Below, piece by piece: positions 6,694-14,645 of a stretch of DNA of 24,979 nt. The position numbers and the translations under genes are program-made. Each line of letters starts with the position of its first letter. Within the stretch, counting starts at the first letter, position 1. The notes beneath the pieces were generated by a model that was not told the DNA's origin, ran no database searches, and saw nothing but the letters and a program-made list of their open reading frames with translations. The stretch is taken from contig URJQ01000030.1 in the NCBI GenBank assembly GCA_900548195.1, forward strand, positions 1 to 24,979, given 5' to 3'. Origin of the DNA: an uncultured Prevotella sp. GTDB taxonomy: Bacteria > Bacteroidota > Bacteroidia > Bacteroidales > Bacteroidaceae.

Positions 6694-7437
6694 TTATAAC
6701 AGCTCGACAGTCATAGAGATGTCAGTCTTAGGACGGTCAGCATTGCCAGTCTCTGCGTTCTGGATTTTCTCCACTACGTCCAATCCAGACTCCACTTCTC
6801 CGAATACAGTGTATTGATTGTCGAGGAAAGGAGTGCCGCCTACTGTGCTGTAAGCTTCGATCTGTTCAGAAGTAAAGCTTGGCTTTGGAAGTTCTTTGCA
6901 GCGCTTCTTTGTCTCTTCGATGAGGCAATCCTGAAGAGCCATGAGTCCAGCCTGATCGCGGTTGCGACGCATATCCATGATTTCCTTTCGGCGTTCCTGC
7001 ACGAGGGCGTTAAACACCTGCTGTTCCTGCTGCATAGCCATCTGGCGCTCCATCTGCTTCAGTTCCTGAGGATTGTATGTCTTGCCCCAAACGATGTAGA
7101 ACTGGCTTCCGCTTGACTCTCTGTTAGGGTTTACTTCATCGCCCTGACGAGCAGCGCTCAGTGCGCCACGCTTGTGGAAATACTTAGGATAGACAAATTC
7201 TGCAGGTACTGTATAGCCAGGACCACCAGTGCCAAGCATCTGTCCCGGTTCAGCATCCTTACTGTTAGGGTCACCGCCTTGAATCATGAAGTCCTTGATG
7301 ACGCGATGGAAGAGAGTACCGTCAAAGTAGCCTTCCTTTGCCAGTTTGATGAAATTGTCACGATGTTTTGGAGTCTCATCGTAGAGGGCTACTATTATTT
7401 CGCCTTCTGTGGTTTTGATTTTTAATCTTGTTGACAT
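6694..7437 (-). CDS. Cyclophilin-type peptidyl-prolyl cis-trans isomerase
   Basis: Catalyses proline cis-trans isomerisation in protein folding. The cyclophilin fold is shown by FHRVIKDFMIQGGDP (43-57, R45 being the catalytic arginine position), SSGSQFYIV (108-116) and DNQYTVFGEV (206-215). There is no signal peptide, so it is probably cytoplasmic. A charged Gln/Glu/Arg-rich helical insertion of about 80 residues (121-200) separates SQFYIV from the last core strands. An in-frame start 26 codons upstream at 7515 would add a low-complexity tail and overlap a palindrome, so the start at 7437 (MSTRLKI) is preferred. It lies 91 bp downstream of the GHL10 gene on the same strand with no promoter motif visible between, so co-transcription is likely. 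Confidence 0.92.
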   Translation of the reverse strand: MSTRLKIKTTEGEIIVALYDETPKHRDNFIKLAKEGYFDGTLFHRVIKDFMIQGGDPNSKDAEPGQMLGTGGPGYTVPAEFVYPKYFHKRGALSAARQGDEVNPNRESSGSQFYIVWGKTYNPQELKQMERQMAMQQEQQVFNALVQERRKEIMDMRRNRDQAGLMALQDCLIEETKKRCKELPKPSFTSEQIEAYSTVGGTPFLDNQYTVFGEVESGLDVVEKIQNAETGNADRPKTDISMTVELL

Positions 7438-7506
7438 AGGGTTATTTTGGGTTATTTCGTTTTTTTTCGTTATTATCCACCGGTGGTGCGGCAGACACGG
7501 TGGCAG

Positions 7507-7546
7507 ATTATGCATTATGAATTATGAATTACGCATTACGCATTAC
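7507..7546. repeat. Short A/T-rich direct repeats (GCATTA/GAATTA type)
   Basis: Alternating near-copies of GCATTATGAATTA and ACGCATT are packed into 40 bp between the GHL10 gene and the cyclophilin gene. The stop codon of the GHL10 gene (7529-7531) and its last few codons fall inside the repeat, so the C-terminal residues VMRNA are encoded by repeat sequence. Confidence 0.6.
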
Positions 7547-9262
7547 TTTCAAGAAGCATAATCTGTGGGGAATGCCTTTCTTTCTGAATGAGCGAACTGT
7601 GTACATACCAGCCGGAATGCTTGAGATGTCGATGCTTTCGGCAGGAGTAAAAGTCTTGATGATGTTGCCTTCAAGGGTTTCAATTCCTATGATGTCCTTT
7701 GAAAAAGTGATAGCGAATGTCTTGTTTATCTGATTGAGTTTAAGCGAGTTTGTGCATACAATGATAGGGCAGTATGGTGAAACCTTAAATTCCTTTGCCT
7801 TCTTCTGTTCGTATTCCTCAGTGGAAAACATCTGGCGTGGTGTAGATTCATTTCCGTATCTATCGACAGATGTTACTGCATAGTACATTCCTTGAGGCAC
7901 GGTGAGACTATTGCCACGCTTGTAAGCAAAGAGAATATTCCTCGCATTGCTGCAATCCACCGGGAAATCGTTTGACGCATAGACATTGTAAGTCAGGTAA
8001 GGGCCATCGGAATGGTCTTTGCCCTCAGTCCATTCCAGCTGCTGTGTGGTGGAGGAAGTCGTCTTGTGGGAAATGCTTTGCGGAGCATCAGGGCGCTTGA
8101 ATCCATACCATGACATTGCAGGAATGAGAGCAGGGTAGGGACAATACTCTTCAGTCACATAGTCATAGAGTCCCTTCGTATTGTCGGTGAAGAACTTTGA
8201 ACGGAAATAAGTATGCCCCATTCCATACTGGCGAAGCACTTGCAATTCGCGGGTAATATCAGTCAAAGCCCAGTTTTTCTCTTTAGGAGAAAGGAAATAG
8301 ATGCCGAGTCCTGGCGCAACAATCCTTCCTGCAGAGCGTTCATGCCAATCTATTGCAAAAGGATAGAAGTTCTCTCCTTTGAAATACATCATAGGGAAAA
8401 GGGCATCCATCAGTCCGCTTTTCATCCATTCGGCAGCATCTTGGCAGACAATGTCGCGAGCATTCCATCCATGACTCCATTGGCGTGGAAGGTCAGCATA
8501 CTTTCCTATTGGCGAACAACTCATCATTATCCACGGTTTTTCCTTTTTTACGGAGTTATGGATAGCCTCCACGATGCGTGTGATGTTTTTTCTTCCAGCA
8601 TCGCGATTCTTTATCTTACCCCACGTTTCAGGGTAGCGTATGTAGTCGAGGTGTATTCCATCTATATCATAACGCTTGGCAAGGTCGCCGCAAAAGGAGG
8701 CAAGATAGGTTGAAGTGCCACTTTGTTCAGGATTCATAAATCCCTCATCGCCAATCTTTTTCAAAAGGCTCGGTACGGTCTTTCTGAGGTATTTGCATCC
8801 AGTGGCATTCCATTTGCCTACAGGGATGGTGACAACCCATGCATGGAGTTGCATTCCACGCTTGTGACATTCATCTATTGCGAAGGCAAGAGCGTCGTAG
8901 CCAGGCGATGTTCCTGGCTTTCCAGAAAGGCAACCATCCCACGGTTCCTTGGTGGAGGGGAATATGGTGGTGGCTCTTACTCTGGTCTGCAGGAATACGA
9001 GGTTGATTCCAGCGTGTTGAAGTTTGTCGAGGATGGAGCGCAACTCATTCTTCTGCTTCTCTATTGAAGCACTGCTTTGGGCATAAGAATGAGGCCAATC
9101 CAGTCCGCCAATGGTGGTGAGCCACACTGCACGCACCTCATGTAGAGGAGCTTGTCTGTCATTATTGAAGGTAATAGGGGTTATGTCTTTATACCCAATC
9201 TGGGCAAAGAGCGAAGGGGCGCATAATAATGCGAGTATGGTAAAAAATACAATTTTCTTCAT
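7529..9262 (-). CDS. Secreted GHL10-family glycoside hydrolase-like protein with FN3-like domain
   Basis: Likely acts on a glycan outside the cytoplasm; the substrate is unknown. An N-terminal signal peptide (MKKIVFFTILALLCAPSLFA, cleavage near residue 20) is followed by a GHL10/DUF187 barrel. The barrel begins with EVRAVWLTTIGGLDWP (42-57) and contains DIDGIHLDYIRYP (199-211). A fibronectin III-like region lies at about 400-500. The last ~60 residues, with a turn reading SSIPAGMYTVRSF, resemble a type A sorting domain of the type IX secretion system. The start at 9262 is chosen over an upstream ATG at 9301 because the signal peptide begins there and the promoter (9271-9302) overlaps the longer form. 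The protein is 577 aa. Confidence 0.88.
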   Translation of the reverse strand: MKKIVFFTILALLCAPSLFAQIGYKDITPITFNNDRQAPLHEVRAVWLTTIGGLDWPHSYAQSSASIEKQKNELRSILDKLQHAGINLVFLQTRVRATTIFPSTKEPWDGCLSGKPGTSPGYDALAFAIDECHKRGMQLHAWVVTIPVGKWNATGCKYLRKTVPSLLKKIGDEGFMNPEQSGTSTYLASFCGDLAKRYDIDGIHLDYIRYPETWGKIKNRDAGRKNITRIVEAIHNSVKKEKPWIMMSCSPIGKYADLPRQWSHGWNARDIVCQDAAEWMKSGLMDALFPMMYFKGENFYPFAIDWHERSAGRIVAPGLGIYFLSPKEKNWALTDITRELQVLRQYGMGHTYFRSKFFTDNTKGLYDYVTEEYCPYPALIPAMSWYGFKRPDAPQSISHKTTSSTTQQLEWTEGKDHSDGPYLTYNVYASNDFPVDCSNARNILFAYKRGNSLTVPQGMYYAVTSVDRYGNESTPRQMFSTEEYEQKKAKEFKVSPYCPIIVCTNSLKLNQINKTFAITFSKDIIGIETLEGNIIKTFTPAESIDISSIPAGMYTVRSFRKKGIPHRLCFLKVMRNA

Positions 9263-9270
9263 TTCGCCTA

Positions 9271-9302
9271 CAAAGTTAGTGTTTCTTTTTGGTAGTTCCA
9301 AA
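9271..9302 (-). promoter_or_regulatory. Promoter of the GHL10-cyclophilin unit
   Basis: On the minus strand, TTTG (9302-9299), a 20-nt spacer and TAACTTTG (9278-9271) match the Bacteroidetes consensus exactly. The -7 box ends 8 bp before the ATG at 9262, so the mRNA would have only a few untranslated nucleotides. This also decides the start codon of the gene. Confidence 0.85.
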
Positions 9303-9319
9303 TGTTTTTCTTAACTTTG
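9288..9319 (+). promoter_or_regulatory. Promoter of the cstA unit
   Basis: TTTG (9288-9291), a 20-nt spacer and TAACTTTG (9312-9319) form an exact Bacteroidetes promoter pointing right. It interleaves with the opposite promoter at 9271-9302: both -33 elements lie within 15 bp. Transcription would start near 9323, leaving about 250 nt of 5' untranslated RNA before cstA. Confidence 0.82.
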
Positions 9320-9322
9320 CAG

Positions 9323-9573
9323 ATATTTTTATGCTTTAGCATTAAAGACGTTCAGCCATATTCGGCTTTCACACAGGTGGCAGATGCGGTCTTGCAGAGC
9401 TGTAGGATGTATGAGAAGAAATCTGAAAGGCAGTCTGTTAGCGCACATCATGGTCAATGTTAGCGTAGAGAAGAATTATGACAGAGACGTAATATCCTTG
9501 GAAAACGAATCACATTATGTATGGTGGGTATTGCAAGAAAGCCCGCTTTTAATACTTTTTACGCAACAGAGAA
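9323..9573 (+). other. Long 5' untranslated region of cstA
   Basis: About 250 nt separate the predicted transcription start from the cstA ATG. Small hairpins are visible (ATGCT/AGCAT at 9331-9342; AGCC/GGCT soon after), but there is no intrinsic terminator and no riboswitch I recognise. A 69-codon ORF (9384-9593) overlaps the cstA start in another frame. It lacks family features and is not called. Confidence 0.45.
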
Positions 9574-11178
9574 ATGGTAACATTTATCATTAGCCTTGTA
9601 GCTTTGGTGCTCGGCTATTTCGTTTATGGCAAGTTTGTGGAGAGAGTGTTCGGCCCAGATGACCGAGAGACTCCGGCAGTAAGAATCAATGATGGCATCG
9701 ATTTTATCGTGCTACCTTCATGGAAGGTGTTCATGATTCAGTTTCTTAATATTGCCGGCACCGGACCTATCTTCGGTGCAATCATGGGAATGTGGTATGG
9801 TCCAGCAGCATATCTGTGGATAGTCTTCGGATGTATCTTCGGTGGTGCAGTCCATGATTTCCTTTCAGGAGCTATAAGTCTGAGAAAAGGCGGCATAGGA
9901 TTGCCAGAATTGGTGGGCGAATATCTCGGGCCGAAATTCAAGAAGGTGATGCTCGTATTCTCTGTTCTCCTCCTTATTATGGTAGGAACCGTTTTTGTGC
10001 TTAGTCCGGCTACGCTCATTGCAGGCATGATGCCAGAGGAAATGGGCAACACTCTGATATTGTGGATAGTCCTCATATTCATATATTACATCATTGCTAC
10101 AATGATGCCTGTGGATAAGATTATCGGAAAAATCTATCCCGTCTTTGCTGTCTCACTGCTTTTTATGGGAGTTGCGCTGTTTGTAATGCTTATAGTGCTC
10201 CATCCTCAGTTGCCAGAAGTATGGGACGGACTTGGAAATATGGGTGAGACAAAGCTTGGAATAAAGAATGCCGACCCTTTGGTTCCAGCGCTTTTCATCA
10301 CTATTGCCTGTGGTGCGATAAGTGGTTTTCATGCCACTCAGTCGCCTCTTATGGCGCGTTGTATGAAGTCTGAGCGTCTTGCACGTCCGATTTTCTACGG
10401 CTCTATGATAACAGAAGGCGTGATAGCTCTGATTTGGGCTACAGTGTCCAGTTGGTTCTTCTATAATGAAGGCTGGAGAGAAGTGTGCAGTCCAGAGGTC
10501 GTTGCACAGTTTACAAGCCAGACTGGCAAGACTGTCACTCAATTCTTCTCTGCTCCAAAGGTGGTGATGCAGGTGTGTGAAGGCTGGCTCGGTGTGGTAG
10601 GTGGCGTGCTTGCCATTCTCGGTGTCGTTGCTGCGCCAATCACAAGTGGTGACACAGCGTTGCGTTCATGCCGACTTGTGATTGCTGATGCATTGAAGCT
10701 CGACCAGAAACCAATAAGAAAAAGACTCATGGTGTCACTGCCTATCTTTATTGTCTCTTTCGTAATGCTCGTATGGCAGATGGATAATCCGGATTCATTC
10801 AATATCATCTGGAAGTATTTCGGACTTGCCAACCAGACACTTTCTGTCTTTACACTGTGGGCTGTCACCGTCTATCTCGCCTTGAAGGGACGATATTATG
10901 TCATTACCCTTATCCCGGCTATGTTCATGACCTGGGTCTGCATAGCATTCCTCTGCGTCAGCAGTCAGGCTTTTGGTATGCCTGTAGCAACTGGTTACAG
11001 CATTGCCTTCATCGGAGTGCTCGTCTCTGCGGGCGCATTCTTCAAGTGGTTGGCAAAGGATCATGTGAGAATACAGCACAAACGTGACTATATTGCTATG
11101 CAAAAGCGTAGGGCTGAGGAAGGAAAACGTTCTGTAATGAAGGATGATTTGCTTGCGCAGACTCCTGTGGAATTATAG
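9574..11178 (+). CDS. cstA: CstA-family transporter (carbon starvation protein A)
   Basis: Inner-membrane carrier of the CstA/BtsT family, whose Escherichia members import pyruvate and have been linked to peptide use. The protein opens with a membrane helix (VTFIISLVALVLGYFVYGKF) and the family-typical run INDGIDFIVLPSWKVFMIQFLNIAG around residues 37-62. GPIFGAIMGMWYGPAAY, GGAVHDFLSGAISLRKGG and ISGFHATQSPLMARC follow. More than ten hydrophobic segments are apparent. At 534 aa it is shorter than the ~700-aa enteric proteins but still has the core. It is preceded by a long leader and followed after 38 bp by a small outer-membrane protein gene on the same strand. The substrate here is inferred from the family only. 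Confidence 0.92.
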   Translation: MVTFIISLVALVLGYFVYGKFVERVFGPDDRETPAVRINDGIDFIVLPSWKVFMIQFLNIAGTGPIFGAIMGMWYGPAAYLWIVFGCIFGGAVHDFLSGAISLRKGGIGLPELVGEYLGPKFKKVMLVFSVLLLIMVGTVFVLSPATLIAGMMPEEMGNTLILWIVLIFIYYIIATMMPVDKIIGKIYPVFAVSLLFMGVALFVMLIVLHPQLPEVWDGLGNMGETKLGIKNADPLVPALFITIACGAISGFHATQSPLMARCMKSERLARPIFYGSMITEGVIALIWATVSSWFFYNEGWREVCSPEVVAQFTSQTGKTVTQFFSAPKVVMQVCEGWLGVVGGVLAILGVVAAPITSGDTALRSCRLVIADALKLDQKPIRKRLMVSLPIFIVSFVMLVWQMDNPDSFNIIWKYFGLANQTLSVFTLWAVTVYLALKGRYYVITLIPAMFMTWVCIAFLCVSSQAFGMPVATGYSIAFIGVLVSAGAFFKWLAKDHVRIQHKRDYIAMQKRRAEEGKRSVMKDDLLAQTPVEL

Positions 11179-11216
11179 AATTATAGATGGAATAATATAT
11201 TTATAAACAGATAATT

Positions 11217-11696
11217 ATGAAGAAAATCTTTGTCATGCTCGCCATGCTGATGATGACGCTGGTGGCAAATGCACAGTTTGAGAAAGGCAAGCATTACCTT
11301 TCAGCTTCTGTGAATAATTTTGGAATGGGATATAATGGCAGTAATGGTTTTACGCTTGGCGTTGACCTGAAGGGCGGATATTTCCTTGAAGACAACTGGC
11401 AGGTCAATGGTTCTGCAGGCTTTGAGCATGTAGGTGAGACAGACTATGACTGCTTTAAGGCGGGCGTAGGCGGAAGATATTATATCATTCAGAATGGACT
11501 TTACCTCGGTGCTAACTGTAAGATGGTTCTTAGCAGCGGTTATAATGACTTCTTGCCTGGTATCGAACTCGGTTATGCTTATTTCATAAATGGTAAGGTG
11601 ACTATCGAACCGGCTGTCTATTACGACCAGAGCTTCAAGTGTCATTCTGATTTTTCCACAATAGGATTTAAAATAGGACTCGGTATTTACTTCTAA
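11217..11696 (+). CDS. Small outer-membrane beta-barrel-like protein
   Basis: A 159-aa protein with a clear signal peptide (MKKIFVMLAMLMMTLVANAQ, cleavage about residue 19-20). It is followed by alternating aromatic/glycine strands such as LGVDLKGGYFLEDNWQVNGS, and ends GLGIYF with a terminal phenylalanine, as is usual for outer-membrane barrels recognised by BamA. The size suggests an eight-strand barrel. It lies 38 bp after cstA without a terminator between, so it is probably co-transcribed, but a functional link to the transporter is only positional. No specific family is recognised. Confidence 0.75.
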   Translation: MKKIFVMLAMLMMTLVANAQFEKGKHYLSASVNNFGMGYNGSNGFTLGVDLKGGYFLEDNWQVNGSAGFEHVGETDYDCFKAGVGGRYYIIQNGLYLGANCKMVLSSGYNDFLPGIELGYAYFINGKVTIEPAVYYDQSFKCHSDFSTIGFKIGLGIYF

Positions 11697-11846
11697 TTTT
11701 CTTCGTAATAGAAATAAGAAAGCAGTTTTTCTGAGGCTTGATATATAATAATGCTGAGCGCTTGTCTGCCTTGTGATAGATAGAAGACTGCAATTTGACC
11801 TTCAGAAAGATATATCAGATTAAACAAAAATGTAATAATCTCAATT

Positions 11847-12731
11847 ATGTTAAGTGTAGAAGAACTAAACGACAAACTCATAGATCTGAGTTTTGCAGAA
11901 GATATTGGTGATGGAGACCACACCACTCTCTGTTGTATTCCTGCTGACGCAATGGGCGAAAGCAAGCTCCTTATCAAGCAACCTGGTATCATTGCTGGCG
12001 TAGAAATCGCTAAAGAGGTGTTTCATCGCTTTGACCCAGAACTCCAGGTGGAGGTGTATATCAATGATGGTGCCGAGGTGAAGCCAGGTGATATCGTGAT
12101 GAGCGTAAAGGGTAAGACGCAGAGCCTGCTTCAGACAGAACGACTGATGCTCAATATCATGCAGAGAATGAGCGGTATTGCCACTATGACGCATAAGTAT
12201 CAGCAGGCTCTTATAGATGCAGGCACCAAGACTCGTGTGCTTGATACTCGTAAGACGACCCCTGGTATGCGTATGCTTGAGAAAGAGGCAGTGAAGATAG
12301 GTGGCGGTATGAACCATCGCATAGGACTCTTTGATATGATTCTGCTCAAGGATAATCATATCGATTTCTGCGGTGGTGTCCACAATGCTATCTCTCGTGC
12401 AAAGCAATATTGCAAAGATAAAGGTAAGGACCTCAAGATAGAGTGTGAGGTGCGCAACAGGAAAGAGCTTGAGGAAGCTCTCGCTGAAGGTTGTGACCGT
12501 ATCATGTTTGATAATTTCACTCCAGAAGATACCAAGAAGGCTGTAGAGCTGGTAGGTGGTCGTTGTGAGACGGAGTCTTCGGGTGGTATTACCTTTGAGA
12601 CTATGATTCCTTATGCAAAGGCAGGCGTAGATTTTATCTCGTTTGGTGCATTGACTCATAGCGTGAAAGGTCTTGACATGAGTTTTAAGGCTGCCGGAAG
12701 TGATAAACTTATTATTCCGCAGGGAAAATGA
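11847..12731 (+). CDS. nadC: Nicotinate-nucleotide pyrophosphorylase (quinolinate phosphoribosyltransferase)
   Basis: Converts quinolinate and PRPP to nicotinate mononucleotide, CO2 and pyrophosphate in de novo NAD synthesis; cytoplasmic. The 294-aa length is standard. The active-site stretch runs from R130 through LDTRKTTPGMRMLEKEAVKIGGG (132-154), with R135, K136, H157, R158 and K168-D169-N170-H171 as quinolinate and PRPP contacts. Later strands include ECEVRNRKE, IMFDNF and ESSGGI, as expected. It is followed by a long inverted repeat and a new promoter, so it appears to be a single-gene unit. nadA and nadB are not in the window. No TAnnTTTG box was found upstream. Confidence 0.96.
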   Translation: MLSVEELNDKLIDLSFAEDIGDGDHTTLCCIPADAMGESKLLIKQPGIIAGVEIAKEVFHRFDPELQVEVYINDGAEVKPGDIVMSVKGKTQSLLQTERLMLNIMQRMSGIATMTHKYQQALIDAGTKTRVLDTRKTTPGMRMLEKEAVKIGGGMNHRIGLFDMILLKDNHIDFCGGVHNAISRAKQYCKDKGKDLKIECEVRNRKELEEALAEGCDRIMFDNFTPEDTKKAVELVGGRCETESSGGITFETMIPYAKAGVDFISFGALTHSVKGLDMSFKAAGSDKLIIPQGK

Positions 12732-12734
12732 TAG

Positions 12735-12828
12735 ATGGAAAGTGGAAAATGAAGTAGTCATGTAGTCTCGTGATTGGGTAAATCTGATTGCGATACTTGT
12801 GCTTGTGATTTCATTTTCCGCTTTTCAT
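12735..12828. repeat. 19-bp-stem inverted repeat after nadC
   Basis: Arm 12735-12753 pairs with 12810-12828 at all 19 positions if two G-U wobbles are allowed, around a 56-nt loop. It begins 3 bp after the nadC stop. The A/G-rich arms and lack of a T-run make it an atypical terminator. It may instead be a small dispersed palindromic element or an mRNA-stabilising 3' structure. Confidence 0.6.
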
Positions 12829-12883
12829 TTCTCTAAATGAGTTTTTGGCTTTTTCTTTGTAGTATTGCGAAGAAATTGCATTA

Positions 12884-12891
12884 TACCTTTG
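12884..12891 (+). promoter_or_regulatory. Probable -7 box of the C69 dipeptidase gene
   Basis: TACCTTTG at 12884-12891 matches TAnnTTTG, placing the start of transcription about 35 nt before the ATG. The -33 element is weak: a TTTG at 12856-12859 is 24 nt away rather than about 20. Confidence 0.6.
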
Positions 12892-12929
12892 TTTGTTAGT
12901 ATTATTTTATACCCTAAATATCTAAGATA

Positions 12930-14570
12930 ATGAAAAAAATAATGTTTTCCGCCGTTCTCTTCATCTTGGGAATGGCGCAGTCTTTGGCTTGTACTAACTT
13001 TATTGTTGGCAAAAGAGCAAGTGTTGATGGCAGCGTAATGTGTACTTACAATGCCGATTCCTATGGCGCTTACCATGTGCTCTATCGTTCTCCTGCTGCA
13101 AAGCATCAGAAAGGAGAGATGATTAAAATCTATGATGGCGATACTAATGAGTATCATGGTCAGATTCCGCAGGTGGCTGAGACTTATAATGTAATAGGTT
13201 ATATCAACGAGTTTCAGGTTACTATTCATGAGACTACCTATGGTGGTCGTGAGGAAATGGTGGATACCACTGGTATTCTCGACTATGTGTCACTCATGCA
13301 GATTGCCCTTCAGCGCTCTAAGACAGCACGTGAGGCTATCAAGGTGATGACTTCTCTGGTGGAGAAATATGGTTTCTGCTCTGAAGGAGAGAGCTTCTCT
13401 ATCTGCGATCCTAATGAAGCTTGGATTATGGAAATGCAGGGTGCTGGAGTAGGAGGCGTGGTTTGGGTTGCTCTTCGCATTCCTGATGACGCTATTTGTG
13501 CTCACGCAAACCAGAGCCGTATCACTACTTTCAATCAGAAAGACAAGGAGAATGTAATGTTCTCAAAAAACTGCATCAAGTATGCACGACAGATGGGATG
13601 GTTCAATGGTAAGGATGCTGACTTCTCATGGAATGCAGCTTATGCCGCTCCTACATTCTCTGGACGTCGTTTCTGCGATGCTCGCGTATGGGCTTTCTAT
13701 CGCTTCTTCGTAGATGGTATGGACAAGTATTTGCCTTGGGCTTTAGGATTTGATGAAAATGCAGAGCCACTTCCTCTTTGGGTTGTTCCTAATAAGAAAC
13801 TCTCCGTTCGTGACCTTATAATGGCAAACCGTGACCACTATGAGGGAACTCCTCTCGAAGTGAAGAGCACTATAGGTGGAGGTATATGGGAAATGCCTTA
13901 TCAGCCTACTCCTCTTTCTTATGAAGTAGATGGTAAGAAATATTTCACAGAGCGTCCTATCTCTACACAGCAGACCGCAATGACTTACGTAACACAGATG
14001 CGTTCTTGGTTGCCTCGTGAGATTGGTGGCTGTCTCTGGACTGCTAACGATGATCCAAATATGGTGGCTTACACTCCTGTATATTGCTGCGTTACTAAGG
14101 TTCCTGAGTGCTATGACGCTCCTGGTGCTGACGATGTGACATTCTCTGACAAGAGCGCTTTCTGGGTATGCAACTGGGTAAGCAACATGGTTTATCCTCG
14201 TTACAGCATGATGTTCCCAGAATTGAAAGCTGTTCGTGACCGTCTTGAAGATAAATACTTTGCTCAGCAGAGTGGTGTGGAGGCAAAAGCAAAGGCTCTA
14301 TACGCATCTTCTCCTGAACAGGCTATTAAGTATTTGAATGATTATTCTTGCCAGGAAGCACAGCAGATGCTTGCTACATGGAAGAATCTCGCTACTCTTC
14401 TCATTGTTCGTTATAATGATATGGCTGTGAAGAAGATGAAGGATGGTAAGTATCTCAAGACTAAGGATGGTCTTGTTGTATCTCCAGATCGTCCAGGATA
14501 TTCTAAGGAGTATGCACGCAGAATGCACAAGATTTCTCCTAAGAATATGGCTACTCCTGAAGGTAAGTAA
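12930..14570 (+). CDS. Secreted C69-family dipeptidase
   Basis: Ntn-hydrolase-fold peptidase of family C69 (PepD-like), expected to cleave dipeptides outside the cytoplasm. Residues 1-20 form a signal peptide (MKKIMFSAVLFILGMAQSLA). The next residue, C21, begins CTNFIVGKRASVDGS, the family's N-terminal nucleophile motif, so removal of the signal peptide would expose the catalytic cysteine. Other family stretches are YNVIGYINEFQVTIHETT, YGFCSEGESFSICDPNEAWIMEM and CAHANQSRI. The length of 546 aa is usual for Bacteroidetes members. It has its own probable promoter and ends before a large hairpin (14646-14732). C21 could also be a lipidation site, but the preceding residues SLA fit a lipobox poorly. 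Confidence 0.92.
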   Translation: MKKIMFSAVLFILGMAQSLACTNFIVGKRASVDGSVMCTYNADSYGAYHVLYRSPAAKHQKGEMIKIYDGDTNEYHGQIPQVAETYNVIGYINEFQVTIHETTYGGREEMVDTTGILDYVSLMQIALQRSKTAREAIKVMTSLVEKYGFCSEGESFSICDPNEAWIMEMQGAGVGGVVWVALRIPDDAICAHANQSRITTFNQKDKENVMFSKNCIKYARQMGWFNGKDADFSWNAAYAAPTFSGRRFCDARVWAFYRFFVDGMDKYLPWALGFDENAEPLPLWVVPNKKLSVRDLIMANRDHYEGTPLEVKSTIGGGIWEMPYQPTPLSYEVDGKKYFTERPISTQQTAMTYVTQMRSWLPREIGGCLWTANDDPNMVAYTPVYCCVTKVPECYDAPGADDVTFSDKSAFWVCNWVSNMVYPRYSMMFPELKAVRDRLEDKYFAQQSGVEAKAKALYASSPEQAIKYLNDYSCQEAQQMLATWKNLATLLIVRYNDMAVKKMKDGKYLKTKDGLVVSPDRPGYSKEYARRMHKISPKNMATPEGK

Positions 14571-14645
14571 GTTTTCATAAGCAGGTGGCAGAGAAATCGT
14601 GCTGATATCTTTGTCGCCTACTATAATGAAGAATAATGAAAATAT

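Noticed and set aside
7438..7515. N-terminal extension of the cyclophilin (26 extra residues)
   Set aside because: The extra sequence is low complexity, covers a CCACCGGTGG palindrome and a poly-T tract, and the cyclophilin fold begins at the start at 7437.
9384..9593. 69-codon ORF overlapping the cstA start
   Set aside because: Different frame from cstA, no recognisable features and poor composition; kept only as a possible upstream ORF in the leader.
11865..12761. 298-codon ORF antisense to nadC
   Set aside because: Long, but a shadow of a certain gene: its low-complexity His/Thr/Leu/Ser-rich translation reflects the complement of nadC codons.
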